From assembly GCF_016765655.2 (NCBI RefSeq), contig NZ_CP086106.1, positions 1,424,501 through 1,488,500 on the forward strand: DNA of 64,000 bases, in the 5' to 3' direction. This document shows, in pieces, positions 1 through 9,122 of this stretch. Every line of letters starts with the position of its first letter. Position 1 is the first letter of the stretch. This DNA comes from Skermanella mucosa (lineage in GTDB: Bacteria; Pseudomonadota; Alphaproteobacteria; Azospirillales; Azospirillaceae). A program made the translations under genes and the position numbers. Under the pieces are notes generated by a model. That model was not told the origin of the DNA and searched no databases. It was given only the letters and a program-made list of their open reading frames with translations.

Positions 1-941
1 ATCGACGGCGTGCGGTTGGCGAGCGCCATCAGGTTGCCGTGCAGGCGGTAGCCCAGCACGAGGTCCTTCGACCGCACCAGGTCCTCGTAGTCGGAGACGA
101 CGTCCGAGTACCAGAGCTTGGTCTTGTAGAGCTCCTCCATCTCCGCGTCGAGGAACCACTTGCCGATCCAGCCATTGTTCTTCAGCTCGGCCAGGGCGTG
201 GGCCTTCTGCTCGTCGGTGCCCCAGAGCAGCTTCTTCTCCTCGACCTCGCCCTGCATCATCATGACGATGTCGAACCGGCGCGCCATCTCCTTGACCACG
301 TCGCGGTGGCGGGTCAGGTAGGTCTCGATGTTCTGGGCGTAGGCGGCCGAGACCTCGCGGCGCATGGTGAACCCGACCTTCTTCACCTGGTCGAGCGGCG
401 GCAGGTCGATGCGCAGGTCGGGATCGTTGTTGCGGAAGGCGGTCGGGCAGCCGACGATCCGGACGTTCTTGATGCCCAGGTCCCACAGCACCTCGGCGGT
501 GTAGGTGCCGCGCACGCCGAGCGACGCCGACTTGTCGGCGATGATGCTCCAGATCCGCTTGCTCTGGTCGGACAGCTGGAGCTTGCCTTCCACCGGGGCC
601 TGCGCGCCGACGCCGAAGGCAAGGATCGGAATCTTCAGCTTGGGCAGGACCTGCTCGGCGTTCTCCCAGTCCATGTGGCTGTGGATGTAGTTCGAGCCGC
701 GCAGGAAGACATAGTCGTATTCGGCGTTGTAGCGCTCGACGTCGCCCGGCTTGACGTTGCGGATCGTCAGGACGTCGAGCTTGTCGTAGTTCAGCAGCTT
801 CAGCGAGGAGTCGAAGACGAACGCGTCGCCGATATTGTGATAGTGGTCGATGTGCTTCTGGACCTGCTGGTATTCATACCAGCGGACGCAGTCGTGATCA
901 TAGACTTCGCCCGACGGGATCATGACGAGGATCTTGGCCAA
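1..941 (-). CDS. polysaccharide pyruvyl transferase family protein (3' end cut by window)
   Basis: The visible 313 residues start MAKILVMIPSGEVYDHD and run off the left edge just after YRLHGNLMALANRTPS. That G-Y-R-L-H-G-N motif is the C-terminal hallmark of the polysaccharide pyruvyl transferase fold (CsaB/ExoV relatives), which adds pyruvyl ketals to surface sugars. Other typical parts are FLRGSNYI, ILAFGVGAQAP and LGVRGTYTAEVLWDLG. I chose a TTG start at 941 because AGGAG lies about 7 bases upstream; ATG at 923 is the alternative and has no such site. It is the last visible gene of the glycosyltransferase operon, 66 bases after the GT4 gene. The family call is firm. The acceptor is unknown, and some members of this family are not true pyruvyl transferases. 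Confidence 0.85.
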   Translation of the reverse strand, partial: MAKILVMIPSGEVYDHDCVRWYEYQQVQKHIDHYHNIGDAFVFDSSLKLLNYDKLDVLTIRNVKPGDVERYNAEYDYVFLRGSNYIHSHMDWENAEQVLPKLKIPILAFGVGAQAPVEGKLQLSDQSKRIWSIIADKSASLGVRGTYTAEVLWDLGIKNVRIVGCPTAFRNNDPDLRIDLPPLDQVKKVGFTMRREVSAAYAQNIETYLTRHRDVVKEMARRFDIVMMMQGEVEEKKLLWGTDEQKAHALAELKNNGWIGKWFLDAEMEELYKTKLWYSDVVSDYEDLVRSKDLVLGYRLHGNLMALANRTPS

Positions 942-1007
942 GGGATTTCTCCTGGTGACTTTTTGACAGGTTGGGAGCGGCGGGTCGAAAACGGCGGTTT
1001 GTAAGAT

Positions 1008-2372
1008 CTAGAGGGGCTGGGCCACGGCGCGGTCCAGCACCTGGGTGCCCTGAGCCGCGGCGGGTTTCGCCGGGATGTCCTGCGCGGCGGAGGCGCCGAG
1101 CAGGGCGTTGAAGATCTCGGTGTGCCGGCGGGCGCATTCCTGCCGGTCGATCGGCCGCTTGATCCGGGCGCGCAGCCGGTCCCACAGGTCCGGGGTGCGG
1201 AGCACGTCGGTCAGGCGGTCGACCAGGTCCTCCACGCTGGCGTTGCGGAAATGCAGGCCGTCCACGTTGGCGGTGACCTTCTCGGCCATGCCGCCGATGT
1301 TGCTGGCGATGACCGGGCGGCCGTGCAGGAAGGCTTCCTGGATCACGACCGGCGAGTTCTCCCACCAGATCGACGGGATGATCAGCCAGTCCACGTCCTT
1401 CATCAGGCTGGGCAGTTCCGCCGAGCGGTAGCTGCCGTAGAAGCGGACGCGGTTGCCGGCCTTCTCCGTCAATTCGTTGAACTTCTTCTGGAAGGCCTCG
1501 GGCTGGCGTTCCAGGTTGCCGCCGAAGATCATCAGCGCGCTGTCGTCGCCCCAGTCCTTGTCGGAAACACGCGACACCGCCTCGACCAGCACGTGCAGGC
1601 CCTTGAACTCGGTCACCTGGCCGAAGAAGCCGAAGCGGTTGCGGCGGCCGCCCTTTGGCAGGGGACGCGGCGGCACGATGTCCTCGACCGTCAGGCCGTT
1701 CTCGATCATGCGGAACTTCTCGCGCGGCAGGCCCCAGTCGACGTAGCGGTCGATCAGGAACTCGCTCGGGCTGACGTAGAAGTCCGCCATCTCCAGGAAG
1801 GTCTTGAGGAAGGCCTCGCGCTTGAAGAACTGGCTTTCCGGGATGTGGGGGAAGCAGTTGGTGCATTCCGCGGGCGAGGAGCGGTAGCACAGGGTATTGC
1901 GGCTGGTCTTCACCATCTGGCCATGGTGGTGGCAGATCGACAGATATTCGTGGAAGGTCACCACGACGGGGACCCGCGGCAGCGCCTGCTTGATCGCGAA
2001 GATCGTCTCCACCCCCAGGCCCAGGAAATGGTGGAAATTGATCACGTCGGGCTGGAGGTCCACCACGTAGCGGACGAAGTCCTGGCGCAGGCCGGGCAGG
2101 TTCCGGTTGGAGCAGCGGAAATGGTCGTAATCGTTGGCGTAGTAGAGGATCTCGCGCTCCTTCTGGCGGAGGCTCATCAGGGCGCTGTCCTTGTGCCGGT
2201 TGACCGGCGGGCCGACCCGGGCGAGGTAGAAGCTCTCCCAGCCCGGCAGATCGTGGATGCCGTTGAACAGGTTGTAGGACGCCACCTCGGCGCCGCCGAG
2301 CGAGAAGGTCGGGTGGCCGTGGCTGATGATCAGGACTCGCTTGTCCCTCTTGACGCTGTCGGTGACGGTCAT
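1008..2372 (-). CDS. GT4-type glycosyltransferase
   Basis: 454 residues, predicted retaining GT-B glycosyltransferase of family 4, cytoplasmic, adding a sugar to a growing surface glycan. The N-terminal half carries the acceptor-side motif GHPTFSLGGAEVASYN. The C-terminal Glycos_transf_1 half has FFGQVTEFKGLHVLVEA and the nucleotide-sugar site WWENSPVVIQEAF (E-x7-E) followed by GRPVIASNIGGMAE. Between the halves is a cysteine cluster (one C in SICHHHGQM, one after NTLCYRS, then CTNC), also present in the GT4 at 4552-5856, so the two look like paralogs. Its ATG overlaps the stop of the upstream gene as ATGA, implying coupled translation. Donor and acceptor cannot be read from sequence. Confidence 0.9.
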   Translation of the reverse strand: MTVTDSVKRDKRVLIISHGHPTFSLGGAEVASYNLFNGIHDLPGWESFYLARVGPPVNRHKDSALMSLRQKEREILYYANDYDHFRCSNRNLPGLRQDFVRYVVDLQPDVINFHHFLGLGVETIFAIKQALPRVPVVVTFHEYLSICHHHGQMVKTSRNTLCYRSSPAECTNCFPHIPESQFFKREAFLKTFLEMADFYVSPSEFLIDRYVDWGLPREKFRMIENGLTVEDIVPPRPLPKGGRRNRFGFFGQVTEFKGLHVLVEAVSRVSDKDWGDDSALMIFGGNLERQPEAFQKKFNELTEKAGNRVRFYGSYRSAELPSLMKDVDWLIIPSIWWENSPVVIQEAFLHGRPVIASNIGGMAEKVTANVDGLHFRNASVEDLVDRLTDVLRTPDLWDRLRARIKRPIDRQECARRHTEIFNALLGASAAQDIPAKPAAAQGTQVLDRAVAQPL

Positions 2373-4555
2373 CGGTCAACGCTCCCGAGCGAGTGGGTGG
2401 AGTGGAGGCGGGGCCATTTGCGCTCGAATCCCCAGCGGTCGACGAGGCCGCCGGTCTGGAGCCAGTATTCCTGGGCCTGGTCGCGCGGGCCCTCGTCCAG
2501 GGCGATCAGCTCGACCGTCGGCAGCCACAGGCAGGCATGGCCGCCCGCGCGGAGCTTCAGGCAGAAATCCACGCCCTTGTAGTCGGAACCCACGAAGTCC
2601 CGGCTGAATCCGCCGGCCTCCAGGAAGGCGGCGCGGGGGAGCAGGGCGCAGTCGGTCGAGGCGGCCTGCACCTGGGTGATCTCGCGGCCCTTCAGCCAGT
2701 CGCGCGAATAGCCGGCATATTGCGACACCGCCGAGTCGGCGCTGATCCGCTGGATGCCGGCGAACCGGATCGAGTAGTCCTCGTAGAGCAGCGTCGGGCT
2801 GAGCATGCCGGTCCTGCCGCAGGCCTTGTAGGCCCGCTCCAGCTTCGATAGCCAGCCGGCGGCGGCCGGCAGCACGGAGGGCGAGAGCAGCAGCAGCATG
2901 TCGGATGTGGCGTGCCGGACCCCCTCGTCCATCGCCTGGTAGGCGTCGTGGGCGTGGGGGCAGGGGATCAGCCGGATCGAGAGGCCGTAGAAGTCGGCGA
3001 AGCGCCGCAGCGACGGGGACAGCCGCTCGTGGGCGGCGGCCCCGGCCGCGATGACGATCTCGGTCCCGTCGAAATCCCGGTCCACCGCCAGCTTCGCCAG
3101 GGTGACGTCGATGTCGTCGCGCCCGTCGGCGACCGGGATGACGACCGAGAGCCGGGGAGCTTCCGCGGCGGTACCCATGGCGTAGGCCGGGACGGTGATC
3201 TCCGAGGAGGCGGGCGCCCGGCCCGCGGCCTGGACCAGCGGACCGATGTGCCGCGAGATGATGGTCTCCGCGGCGGGATCGTTCAGGTTGACGGCGGACA
3301 GCAGGCGGCGGAGCGCCGGGGCCGTGGCCCGGGACGTCGGCACGGGCACGAAGGCGCAGGAATCGTCGCTCAGCGACAGTTCCAGATAGCGTTCCGGCTG
3401 GTCGGCGCAGGCGGCGGGTTCCGGCACGAAGGCGAGGAAGCCGTGGGCATCCTGGCCGGGCACGATCTTGCCGGCGAACAGGGAGTCGGCGGCGAAGCCC
3501 TCGCTGACGTCCCGGCGGTTGGTCCGGCACCAGTCCCGGTCGATCCTGGCCGACAGCCCGATACCCTTCAGGGTGATCGCGGAGACATGGCGGTCGGGGT
3601 CGAGCACCCAGCCCGTCACCAGGGTGCCGGCGCCGGGAACCCGGACGGCGGTGTCCAGGCCGACGCGGACCGGCAGTTCCAGCCGGCTGATCGTCTCGAA
3701 CCCCTCGTACTGGGCGTTGGACAGGCGCTTCAGCGCGCGCAGGACGGCCGGTTCGCCGGTCAGCGTCGGCAGCATGGCGCGCAGGTGCGGAACCGCGCTC
3801 CGGTCGTTCAGGAGGGTGCGGTTCTCGAAGATGTCCAGGTAGCACCAGCCCTTGGGCGCCTTGTGGTAGATCCGGCGGATCGCCGGCAGATCCAGGGCGT
3901 CGGCACCGTGCAGGACGCCCAGCACGCCGCGCGCCGTGGACGGCAGGTCGGACCGTTCGAAGCTGCCGACCGTGCTCGGGAAGGTGAGGCAGCCGTCGGT
4001 CTCCACGATCAGGTCGCGCTCGCCGGCGGCGAGGTTGAACGACCACCCCTGCACCAGCGCGCCCAGGCCGGTCATGCAGCCGAAGATCTCGGCGAAGCCG
4101 TCGGGCTGGGCCATCGCATGGAGGAAGGCCAGCATCAGCCGGGTCAACCGCTCCGACGGCCCGGCCTCCCCGAAATTGGCGTGCAGGAAGTCGAACACCA
4201 CCGGCATCGCCTCCGGCATGTCCTCCTTCAGGGTGGACAGCAGCGTCCAAGGATTGATCTTGATGTTCTGGATCGCCGGGATCGCGTAACGGGTGCCCCG
4301 GTCGGCCCCCGTGATGGAGAGGCGCTGGGGCCGGATCCGCGCGATGTTGTCGAACCGCAGCAGGGCCACGAACCACTGCGAGACCTCGTCCCGGTGCCAG
4401 AAGTGCCCGTCATAGCTGCCGGCGGCGCTGCCTTCGGAGAAGCTGGCGGTTCCCGAGGTCGGCAGCGCCCGGTCTATCCAGCCGAACAGCAACAGGGTCT
4501 TTTCGTCCACCAGGACCGCGATCTGGATGTCCGCCTTCGGGGTGATCTCTTTCAT
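2369..4555 (-). CDS. large multidomain GT2 glycosyltransferase
   Basis: 728 residues from ATG at 4555, which overlaps the upstream stop as ATGA; longer in-frame starts run into the neighbour and are rejected. The C-terminal third is a GT-A family 2 domain: RLSVVIPVADGRDD, then MLLLLSPSVLPAAAGWLSKL in the place of the usual DxD/NSD segment, then RAAFLEAGGFSRDF and DFCLKLRAGG. The first ~480 residues have no domain I recognise, but contain two short modules of the form hydrophobic-x-GW-[IV]-D (LLLFGWIDR and TLVTGWVLDPD) that recur in the GT2 at 6740-9043. The acidic pair in the metal-binding segment is less clear than in that paralog (LLSPSV against LNSDVI), so catalysis here is less certain. 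Probably cytoplasmic; no signal peptide or membrane segment seen. Confidence 0.8.
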   Translation of the reverse strand: MKEITPKADIQIAVLVDEKTLLLFGWIDRALPTSGTASFSEGSAAGSYDGHFWHRDEVSQWFVALLRFDNIARIRPQRLSITGADRGTRYAIPAIQNIKINPWTLLSTLKEDMPEAMPVVFDFLHANFGEAGPSERLTRLMLAFLHAMAQPDGFAEIFGCMTGLGALVQGWSFNLAAGERDLIVETDGCLTFPSTVGSFERSDLPSTARGVLGVLHGADALDLPAIRRIYHKAPKGWCYLDIFENRTLLNDRSAVPHLRAMLPTLTGEPAVLRALKRLSNAQYEGFETISRLELPVRVGLDTAVRVPGAGTLVTGWVLDPDRHVSAITLKGIGLSARIDRDWCRTNRRDVSEGFAADSLFAGKIVPGQDAHGFLAFVPEPAACADQPERYLELSLSDDSCAFVPVPTSRATAPALRRLLSAVNLNDPAAETIISRHIGPLVQAAGRAPASSEITVPAYAMGTAAEAPRLSVVIPVADGRDDIDVTLAKLAVDRDFDGTEIVIAAGAAAHERLSPSLRRFADFYGLSIRLIPCPHAHDAYQAMDEGVRHATSDMLLLLSPSVLPAAAGWLSKLERAYKACGRTGMLSPTLLYEDYSIRFAGIQRISADSAVSQYAGYSRDWLKGREITQVQAASTDCALLPRAAFLEAGGFSRDFVGSDYKGVDFCLKLRAGGHACLWLPTVELIALDEGPRDQAQEYWLQTGGLVDRWGFERKWPRLHSTHSLGSVDR

Positions 4556-5856
4556 CGTCGTGAACTCCGCAACGTCGCGGCTGTCGTCAGGCCGGCATAG
4601 AGGCTGCGGTGCTCGGCGGCGCTCTCGGCCACCGTCCGCACCGGCGAAATGTTGGAGGCGAGGCGCTGCCACAGGCCCGGCAGGGTCATCGCCCTGCGCA
4701 TCGCGCGCGCCAGGTCGGCCGCGTCGCCGGTCCGGAAATGCAGCCCGTCATGGTCGTCGGTGACGGCCTCGGCCATGCCGCCGATGTCGCTGCAGATCAC
4801 CGGGCGGCCCTGCTGGAAAGCCTCCTGGATCACCAGGGGGGCGTTCTCCCACCAGATCGACGGCGTGATCACCCAGTCCACCGCGTTCAGCAGCCGCGCC
4901 ATCTCGTCCCGGCGGTAGGCCCCGTGGCGGATCACCCGGCCGCCGCAGGACTTCGCCGCCTCGTCGATCTCCGCCTTGAAGGCGTCGGACTGGAACGGCA
5001 TGCCGCCATGGACGTGCAGGACGAAGTCCTCGTCCTTTTCGGCCAGCATCCGCGCCGCGTCGAGCGCCACCCGGATGCCCTTGTAGGGGCTGAGATTGCC
5101 GAAATAGCCGAAGACGTTGCGCCGCGCGGAGGATTGTCCGCTGGCCGGCGCCCGCTCCTCGGCCGGGGCGGCCGGGCGGCCGTTCCGCAGCACGGCGATC
5201 CGGTCGGCCGGAAGGCCCCAGGCGACATAGCGGTCGCGCAGGAAATGGCTGGGCGCGATGAAGCGGTCGACCAGCGACAGCATGCCCTTGAGGTGCTTCT
5301 CCCGGAGCACGAACTTGTCCGGGGTGCGCTCCGGGAAGCAGCGGTGGCAGGCGTCGGGGGAGGCGCCCGGGCACAGCCGGTGGCCATCGGTCGTGACCAT
5401 CTGGCCGTCGTTGGCGCAGATCGGATAGTAGTCGTGGAGGGTATAGACGATCCTCGCGCGGGGCAGCACCCGGCGGATCAGGAACAGCATCTCCACGCCC
5501 AGCAGCAGGGTGTGGTGGATATGGACGATGTCGGGCCGGAACGACTGGAGCAGGGTCGAGAGGTCGGGGACGATGCCGTGCAGGTCGATCTGGCTCTGGT
5601 AGAAGCGGTCGAAATGCCCGGCCCACAGCACCAGCTCGTCCGAGCTGCGGCCGACCGTCTGGAAGTTGGTGCCCGGCTTCTGGTCGCGGTGGACCTTGTT
5701 GGTGCAGGCGAGGAACATCGCCTCGATCCCGTCCACGTCCTTCATGTGGCGGAACAGGTCGTGGGCGAAGATCTCCGTCCCGCCGGGATGGAAGCTCGGG
5801 TGGTTGTGGCAGACGAACAGGACGCGCGGGGCGGAGCCGGGCCGGGACGACGTCAT
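4552..5856 (-). CDS. GT4-type glycosyltransferase
   Basis: 434 residues starting MTSSRPGSAPRVLFVCHNHP at 5856, where the ATG overlaps the upstream TGA. N-terminal motif HPSFHPGGTEIFAHDLF; C-terminal GT-B half with FGYFGNLSPYKGIRVALDAA and WWENAPLVIQEAF (E-x7-E), then GRPVICSDIGGMAE. It matches the GT4 at 1008-2372 over most of its length and shares the same cysteine arrangement (PICANDGQM, a lone C, then CHRC before FPERTP). The two are probably products of an old duplication acting at different steps of one glycan. An extension upstream of 5856 would read into the methyltransferase gene in another frame and is rejected. The sugar specificity is unknown. Confidence 0.9.
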   Translation of the reverse strand: MTSSRPGSAPRVLFVCHNHPSFHPGGTEIFAHDLFRHMKDVDGIEAMFLACTNKVHRDQKPGTNFQTVGRSSDELVLWAGHFDRFYQSQIDLHGIVPDLSTLLQSFRPDIVHIHHTLLLGVEMLFLIRRVLPRARIVYTLHDYYPICANDGQMVTTDGHRLCPGASPDACHRCFPERTPDKFVLREKHLKGMLSLVDRFIAPSHFLRDRYVAWGLPADRIAVLRNGRPAAPAEERAPASGQSSARRNVFGYFGNLSPYKGIRVALDAARMLAEKDEDFVLHVHGGMPFQSDAFKAEIDEAAKSCGGRVIRHGAYRRDEMARLLNAVDWVITPSIWWENAPLVIQEAFQQGRPVICSDIGGMAEAVTDDHDGLHFRTGDAADLARAMRRAMTLPGLWQRLASNISPVRTVAESAAEHRSLYAGLTTAATLRSSRR

Positions 5857-6743
5857 GGCAGGGCGGCCCTTTCCAGCACCAGCAGATCCTGGTAGCTGAC
5901 CGCGTTGGTCCGGCCGCACCAAGTGCCGTAGACGGTCGGCCGGGCCGGCTTCAGCCCGACCGAGGCGAAGAGGTCGAGCAGGAACGCCTCGCCGTGGGCG
6001 ACCGCGGCCGAAGGGACCGCCGGGTCGGCCAGCCAGGTCGGGCCTTCCGCGTCCGGGTCGAAGGCCAGCCGCCGGTCGCCGCCGCGCAGGGCTTCGCGGG
6101 CGACGTCGTTCATCAGGAACAGGCTGAGGAAGCAGCGCCCGCCGGGACGCAGCAGCCGGCTTATCTCCCAGGCGTAGGCCAGGGCCTCGGCCGCCTGGAG
6201 ATGGGTCAGGACGGAGGTCAGCAGCACGAAGTCGAAGCCCTGGTCGCGGAACGGCAGAGTGACGGCGGTCGGCTCGATCCGGCCCTGCGGATTGTACAGG
6301 TCGTTGGCCACGTCCATGTGGTGGAACCGGAAGGCGGGGTAGGCCGGCGAGATCGTCCGGTTGCACCAGTCGATGCCGCCCGGAACCACGTCCATGCCGT
6401 CATAGGTGCCGTCGGTCAGGTATTGGGTCAGCGGCAGCGCCATGCGGCCGATGCCGCAGCCGATCTCCAGCACGCGGTCGGTCGGGCGCAGGTCGCCCAG
6501 CTTGACGAAATGCTTCAGGAACTCGGCCCCGATGGCGCGGAAATCCCCGTCGCCGACGAAGATGTTCTCCGCCGGGGGAACCGGCATGAAGCGGTTGCGG
6601 ACGATCTGCTCGCACAGCCAGTCGATCCGCTGGGCGTCCCGCGCGTCCTGGCGGACCAGCAGCTTGATCACGCGCTGGTTGGCCGGAACGGGGGTGGGCT
6701 GGGCGGGAACGGACGACGGGAGGATGGGTTGTGGCGTGCTCAT
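5853..6743 (-). CDS. class I SAM-dependent methyltransferase
   Basis: 296 residues. The SAM-binding motif I is VLEIGCGIGRMALPL near residue 95, followed by an acidic motif II (DGMDVVPGGIDWC) and a motif IV-like FDFVLLTSVLTHL; LLRPGGRCFLSLF fits motif VI. This is the Methyltransf_11/25 class, not a known rRNA or protein methylase. Sitting between glycosyltransferases with ATGA overlaps at both ends, it most likely methylates a sugar hydroxyl or caps a glycan chain; that is inference from context. The first ~35 residues are proline-rich (PQPILPSSVPAQPTPVP) and probably disordered. No membrane segment. Confidence 0.87.
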   Translation of the reverse strand: MSTPQPILPSSVPAQPTPVPANQRVIKLLVRQDARDAQRIDWLCEQIVRNRFMPVPPAENIFVGDGDFRAIGAEFLKHFVKLGDLRPTDRVLEIGCGIGRMALPLTQYLTDGTYDGMDVVPGGIDWCNRTISPAYPAFRFHHMDVANDLYNPQGRIEPTAVTLPFRDQGFDFVLLTSVLTHLQAAEALAYAWEISRLLRPGGRCFLSLFLMNDVAREALRGGDRRLAFDPDAEGPTWLADPAVPSAAVAHGEAFLLDLFASVGLKPARPTVYGTWCGRTNAVSYQDLLVLERAALP

Positions 6744-9043
6744 GCTGCCGAAGTCTTTCTGCTGCGGTTGCGGCGGCGGGCCGGGGGGCGGCCATGGGAT
6801 CGGCCAAGGGATCGGGAGGTTTCGTCGGCCGGCCAGTCCCGGCCCATCAGGTCTTCCATCAGGCCGGACCAGCGGCCGGAATGGAGCCAGGCGTTGTATT
6901 CGGAGGCGACGCCGCGGGTGTAGCCGGCATGGCGGCTGATCGACTGGCGCTCCAGGTGGTAGAGCTCGACCGCCGGCACGTAGCGGATCGCGCGGCCCGA
7001 TGCCCGGACCTTGAGGCACAGGTCCGAGTCCTCGTAGTCGCCGATGATGTAGTCCGTGGTGAAGCCGCCGACCTCGCGGAAGACGTCGGCCGGCATCAGC
7101 AGGCAGGCGCCGGTCACGCCGGGGACCGCGCGGGGCAGGCAGGCCGGGGCGAAGTCGCGCGGCATGCCCTTGTGGTAATGCTGGTTGATCCAGCGTCCGC
7201 GGTAGTCGCGGCCGAAGAACAGCCCGGCATGCTGGAGCGACTCATCCTCGAACAGCAGCTTCGGGCCGACGGCGCCGGTGTCCGGCGACGCCTCCAGCGC
7301 GGCGACGAGCTTTGGCAGCCAGCCGGGCCGGTCGGGGATCACGTCGGAATTGAGGAACAGCAGGTGCCGGCCGCGCGCGACCGCGGCGCCCGCGTTGTTG
7401 GACGTGGAATAACCGTGGTTGGCGGCGTTCACCACGAGGGTCAGCGGCAGCGCGTAGAGCCCGTGCAGGCCGTGCAGGTAGTGGCGCAACTCGTCGCGCT
7501 GCTCCGGGCTGTCGAGGACCAGGACGATCTCGGCCCCGGTCGCCATCGCCGGGTCGATCGCGAAGGCGGCGATCTGGAAGCGCAGGAATTCCAGGTTGCG
7601 GTAGAGCGGGATCACGACCGACACCGCCGGATCGGCGACCGGCGCGCCGTAGCGGAAGACCTCCGGGGCGGGAACGTCGTCCGTCATGGCGGCGTGGATC
7701 GGCGCCACGGCCGGGGCGATGCAGGTCTCCAGCGCCGCCTGGGTCACGAAGGGCGGGGGCATGCTGCCCAGCACGGCGGCGCGCACGTCGGCCGGGTTCA
7801 GCGGGCGGGGCGGCGGCACGATCTCGATCCGGCCGCCCGAGCGGAGCAGCAGCTCGCAGCGGTACTGGAGCGCCGGGGCCGGGTCCGGCGCACCGGGGAC
7901 CCAGGCGGCGAAGCCGGCGGGCGAGGCGGACTTGTAGATCGCCGCGACATCCTCGCGCGGGAAGCGGTGGGGCAATGCTGCGAGGGTCCGCTGGTCGCCG
8001 AAGGGCGAGGTGATCCGGAGCTGCTCGACCATGCCGTGGGGATCGTGCAGCCAGCCGGCCAGGAACAGCCCGCCGTCGCCGGTCGATACCGCGACGTCGA
8101 TGTCGCCGCCGACATGCCGGTCCGCCGCCGCCACGTGGCGACGCGGCAGGGGCATCAGGACCTGGAGCTCGCGCACCGCGGCGGCGGCCTGGGGTTCGTC
8201 GGCGGCGCGGAGCGCCAGCGCGCGGAGGACGTGGTCGCGCAAGTGTTGCGGGCACGGCTTCAGCCGTTCCAGCCATTCGAGCAGGGTCGGAAGCTCGGCC
8301 GGAATCTCCGCGACCGTGCGGCAGGCGAGGCCGGTGCGGCCGAGCAGGACGACCAGCGTCCCGGCTCCGCACAGCGCCCGGTCCATCACCAGGTGGAGGG
8401 GCAGGCGGCCGCGCTTGTCCGGCACGGCGCCGACGGCGGGCGGAACCTCCAGCCGGCGCATGCCGCCCGGGGTGATCACGACCGTCGCGGCGATCTCCCC
8501 GAAGGCGGCCGAGACGCCGCCGTCGCACAGGGCGAGCTGCCGGGTCGGGGCGCAGCGGACCGTCAGGGTCGCGGGGTTGGGCGACAGCTCCAGGATCAGC
8601 CGGCGGCACAGCTGGGCGAACCGCCCGTCGTTCTGCAGGCTGAAGGCGCTGCGGCAGAAATCCAGCAGCAGGCGGACCACGCGGAGGCGGGCGCCGCCGT
8701 CCAGGCCGCTCATCAGCAGTGCCGCGTCGAATTCGGTCCGGTCGGCGGGATGGGCGGTCGCTACCGGGCGGGATGATTCGTTCCGGAAGTCGACGGTCCG
8801 GGCGCCGGCCGGGCAGCGGAGCACGGCGATGGTGCGCTCCCCGCCCCAGCCGGTCGGGACGGTCAGAAGGGTATAGGGGCGCGGAGCCTCCGCCCCGTCG
8901 ATCGAGGGAACGATGCGGCCGGACCGGCCCGGCGCGGCGGTTTCCCACACCGCCATGACGAAGTCGCCGCCGACGCCGTGCAGGCGGGCGGTGGGAACGG
9001 CGGTGTCGGGATGGAGGGCCAGGGCGGTCGGGAGCATCGGCAT
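6740..9043 (-). CDS. large multidomain GT2 glycosyltransferase
   Basis: 767 residues. The C-terminal ~270 residues are a clear GT-A family 2 domain: VSVVIPLYRNLEFLRFQIAA, NHGYSTSNNAGAAVARGRHL, LFLNSDVIPDRPGWL (DxD-like NSD), VTGACLLMPADVFREVGGF and DSDLCLKVRASG. That pattern resembles rhamnosyl or galactofuranosyl-type transferases. The N-terminal ~490 residues are unrecognised but contain GLFLAGWLHDPHG, the same GW-x-D module as in the GT2 at 2369-4555. The C-terminus is very basic (RRRNRSRK). No good ribosome site precedes ATG 9043, and ATG 9037 is equally possible. It is the first gene after the RTX gene and a strong hairpin, so its expression may be set by read-through. Confidence 0.85.
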   Translation of the reverse strand: MPMLPTALALHPDTAVPTARLHGVGGDFVMAVWETAAPGRSGRIVPSIDGAEAPRPYTLLTVPTGWGGERTIAVLRCPAGARTVDFRNESSRPVATAHPADRTEFDAALLMSGLDGGARLRVVRLLLDFCRSAFSLQNDGRFAQLCRRLILELSPNPATLTVRCAPTRQLALCDGGVSAAFGEIAATVVITPGGMRRLEVPPAVGAVPDKRGRLPLHLVMDRALCGAGTLVVLLGRTGLACRTVAEIPAELPTLLEWLERLKPCPQHLRDHVLRALALRAADEPQAAAAVRELQVLMPLPRRHVAAADRHVGGDIDVAVSTGDGGLFLAGWLHDPHGMVEQLRITSPFGDQRTLAALPHRFPREDVAAIYKSASPAGFAAWVPGAPDPAPALQYRCELLLRSGGRIEIVPPPRPLNPADVRAAVLGSMPPPFVTQAALETCIAPAVAPIHAAMTDDVPAPEVFRYGAPVADPAVSVVIPLYRNLEFLRFQIAAFAIDPAMATGAEIVLVLDSPEQRDELRHYLHGLHGLYALPLTLVVNAANHGYSTSNNAGAAVARGRHLLFLNSDVIPDRPGWLPKLVAALEASPDTGAVGPKLLFEDESLQHAGLFFGRDYRGRWINQHYHKGMPRDFAPACLPRAVPGVTGACLLMPADVFREVGGFTTDYIIGDYEDSDLCLKVRASGRAIRYVPAVELYHLERQSISRHAGYTRGVASEYNAWLHSGRWSGLMEDLMGRDWPADETSRSLGRSHGRPPARRRNRSRKTSAA

Positions 9044-9090
9044 CCGTGGGGTGTCTGGGGGATCGGAGTAGCGATGGCGCCAGGGGAACC

Positions 9091-9114
9091 GGCGGCAGCC
9101 CCGGGGCTGCCGCC
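9091..9114 (-). terminator. perfect 24-base GC palindrome after the RTX gene
   Basis: GGCGGCAGCCCC followed by its exact complement GGGGCTGCCGCC, 8 bases beyond the RTX stop in its direction of transcription. There is no U-run, so it may be a partial terminator or an mRNA 3' stabiliser. It separates the RTX gene from the downstream glycosyltransferase genes and could give the exoprotein higher expression. Confidence 0.6.
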
Positions 9115-9122
9115 AAAGTCCC

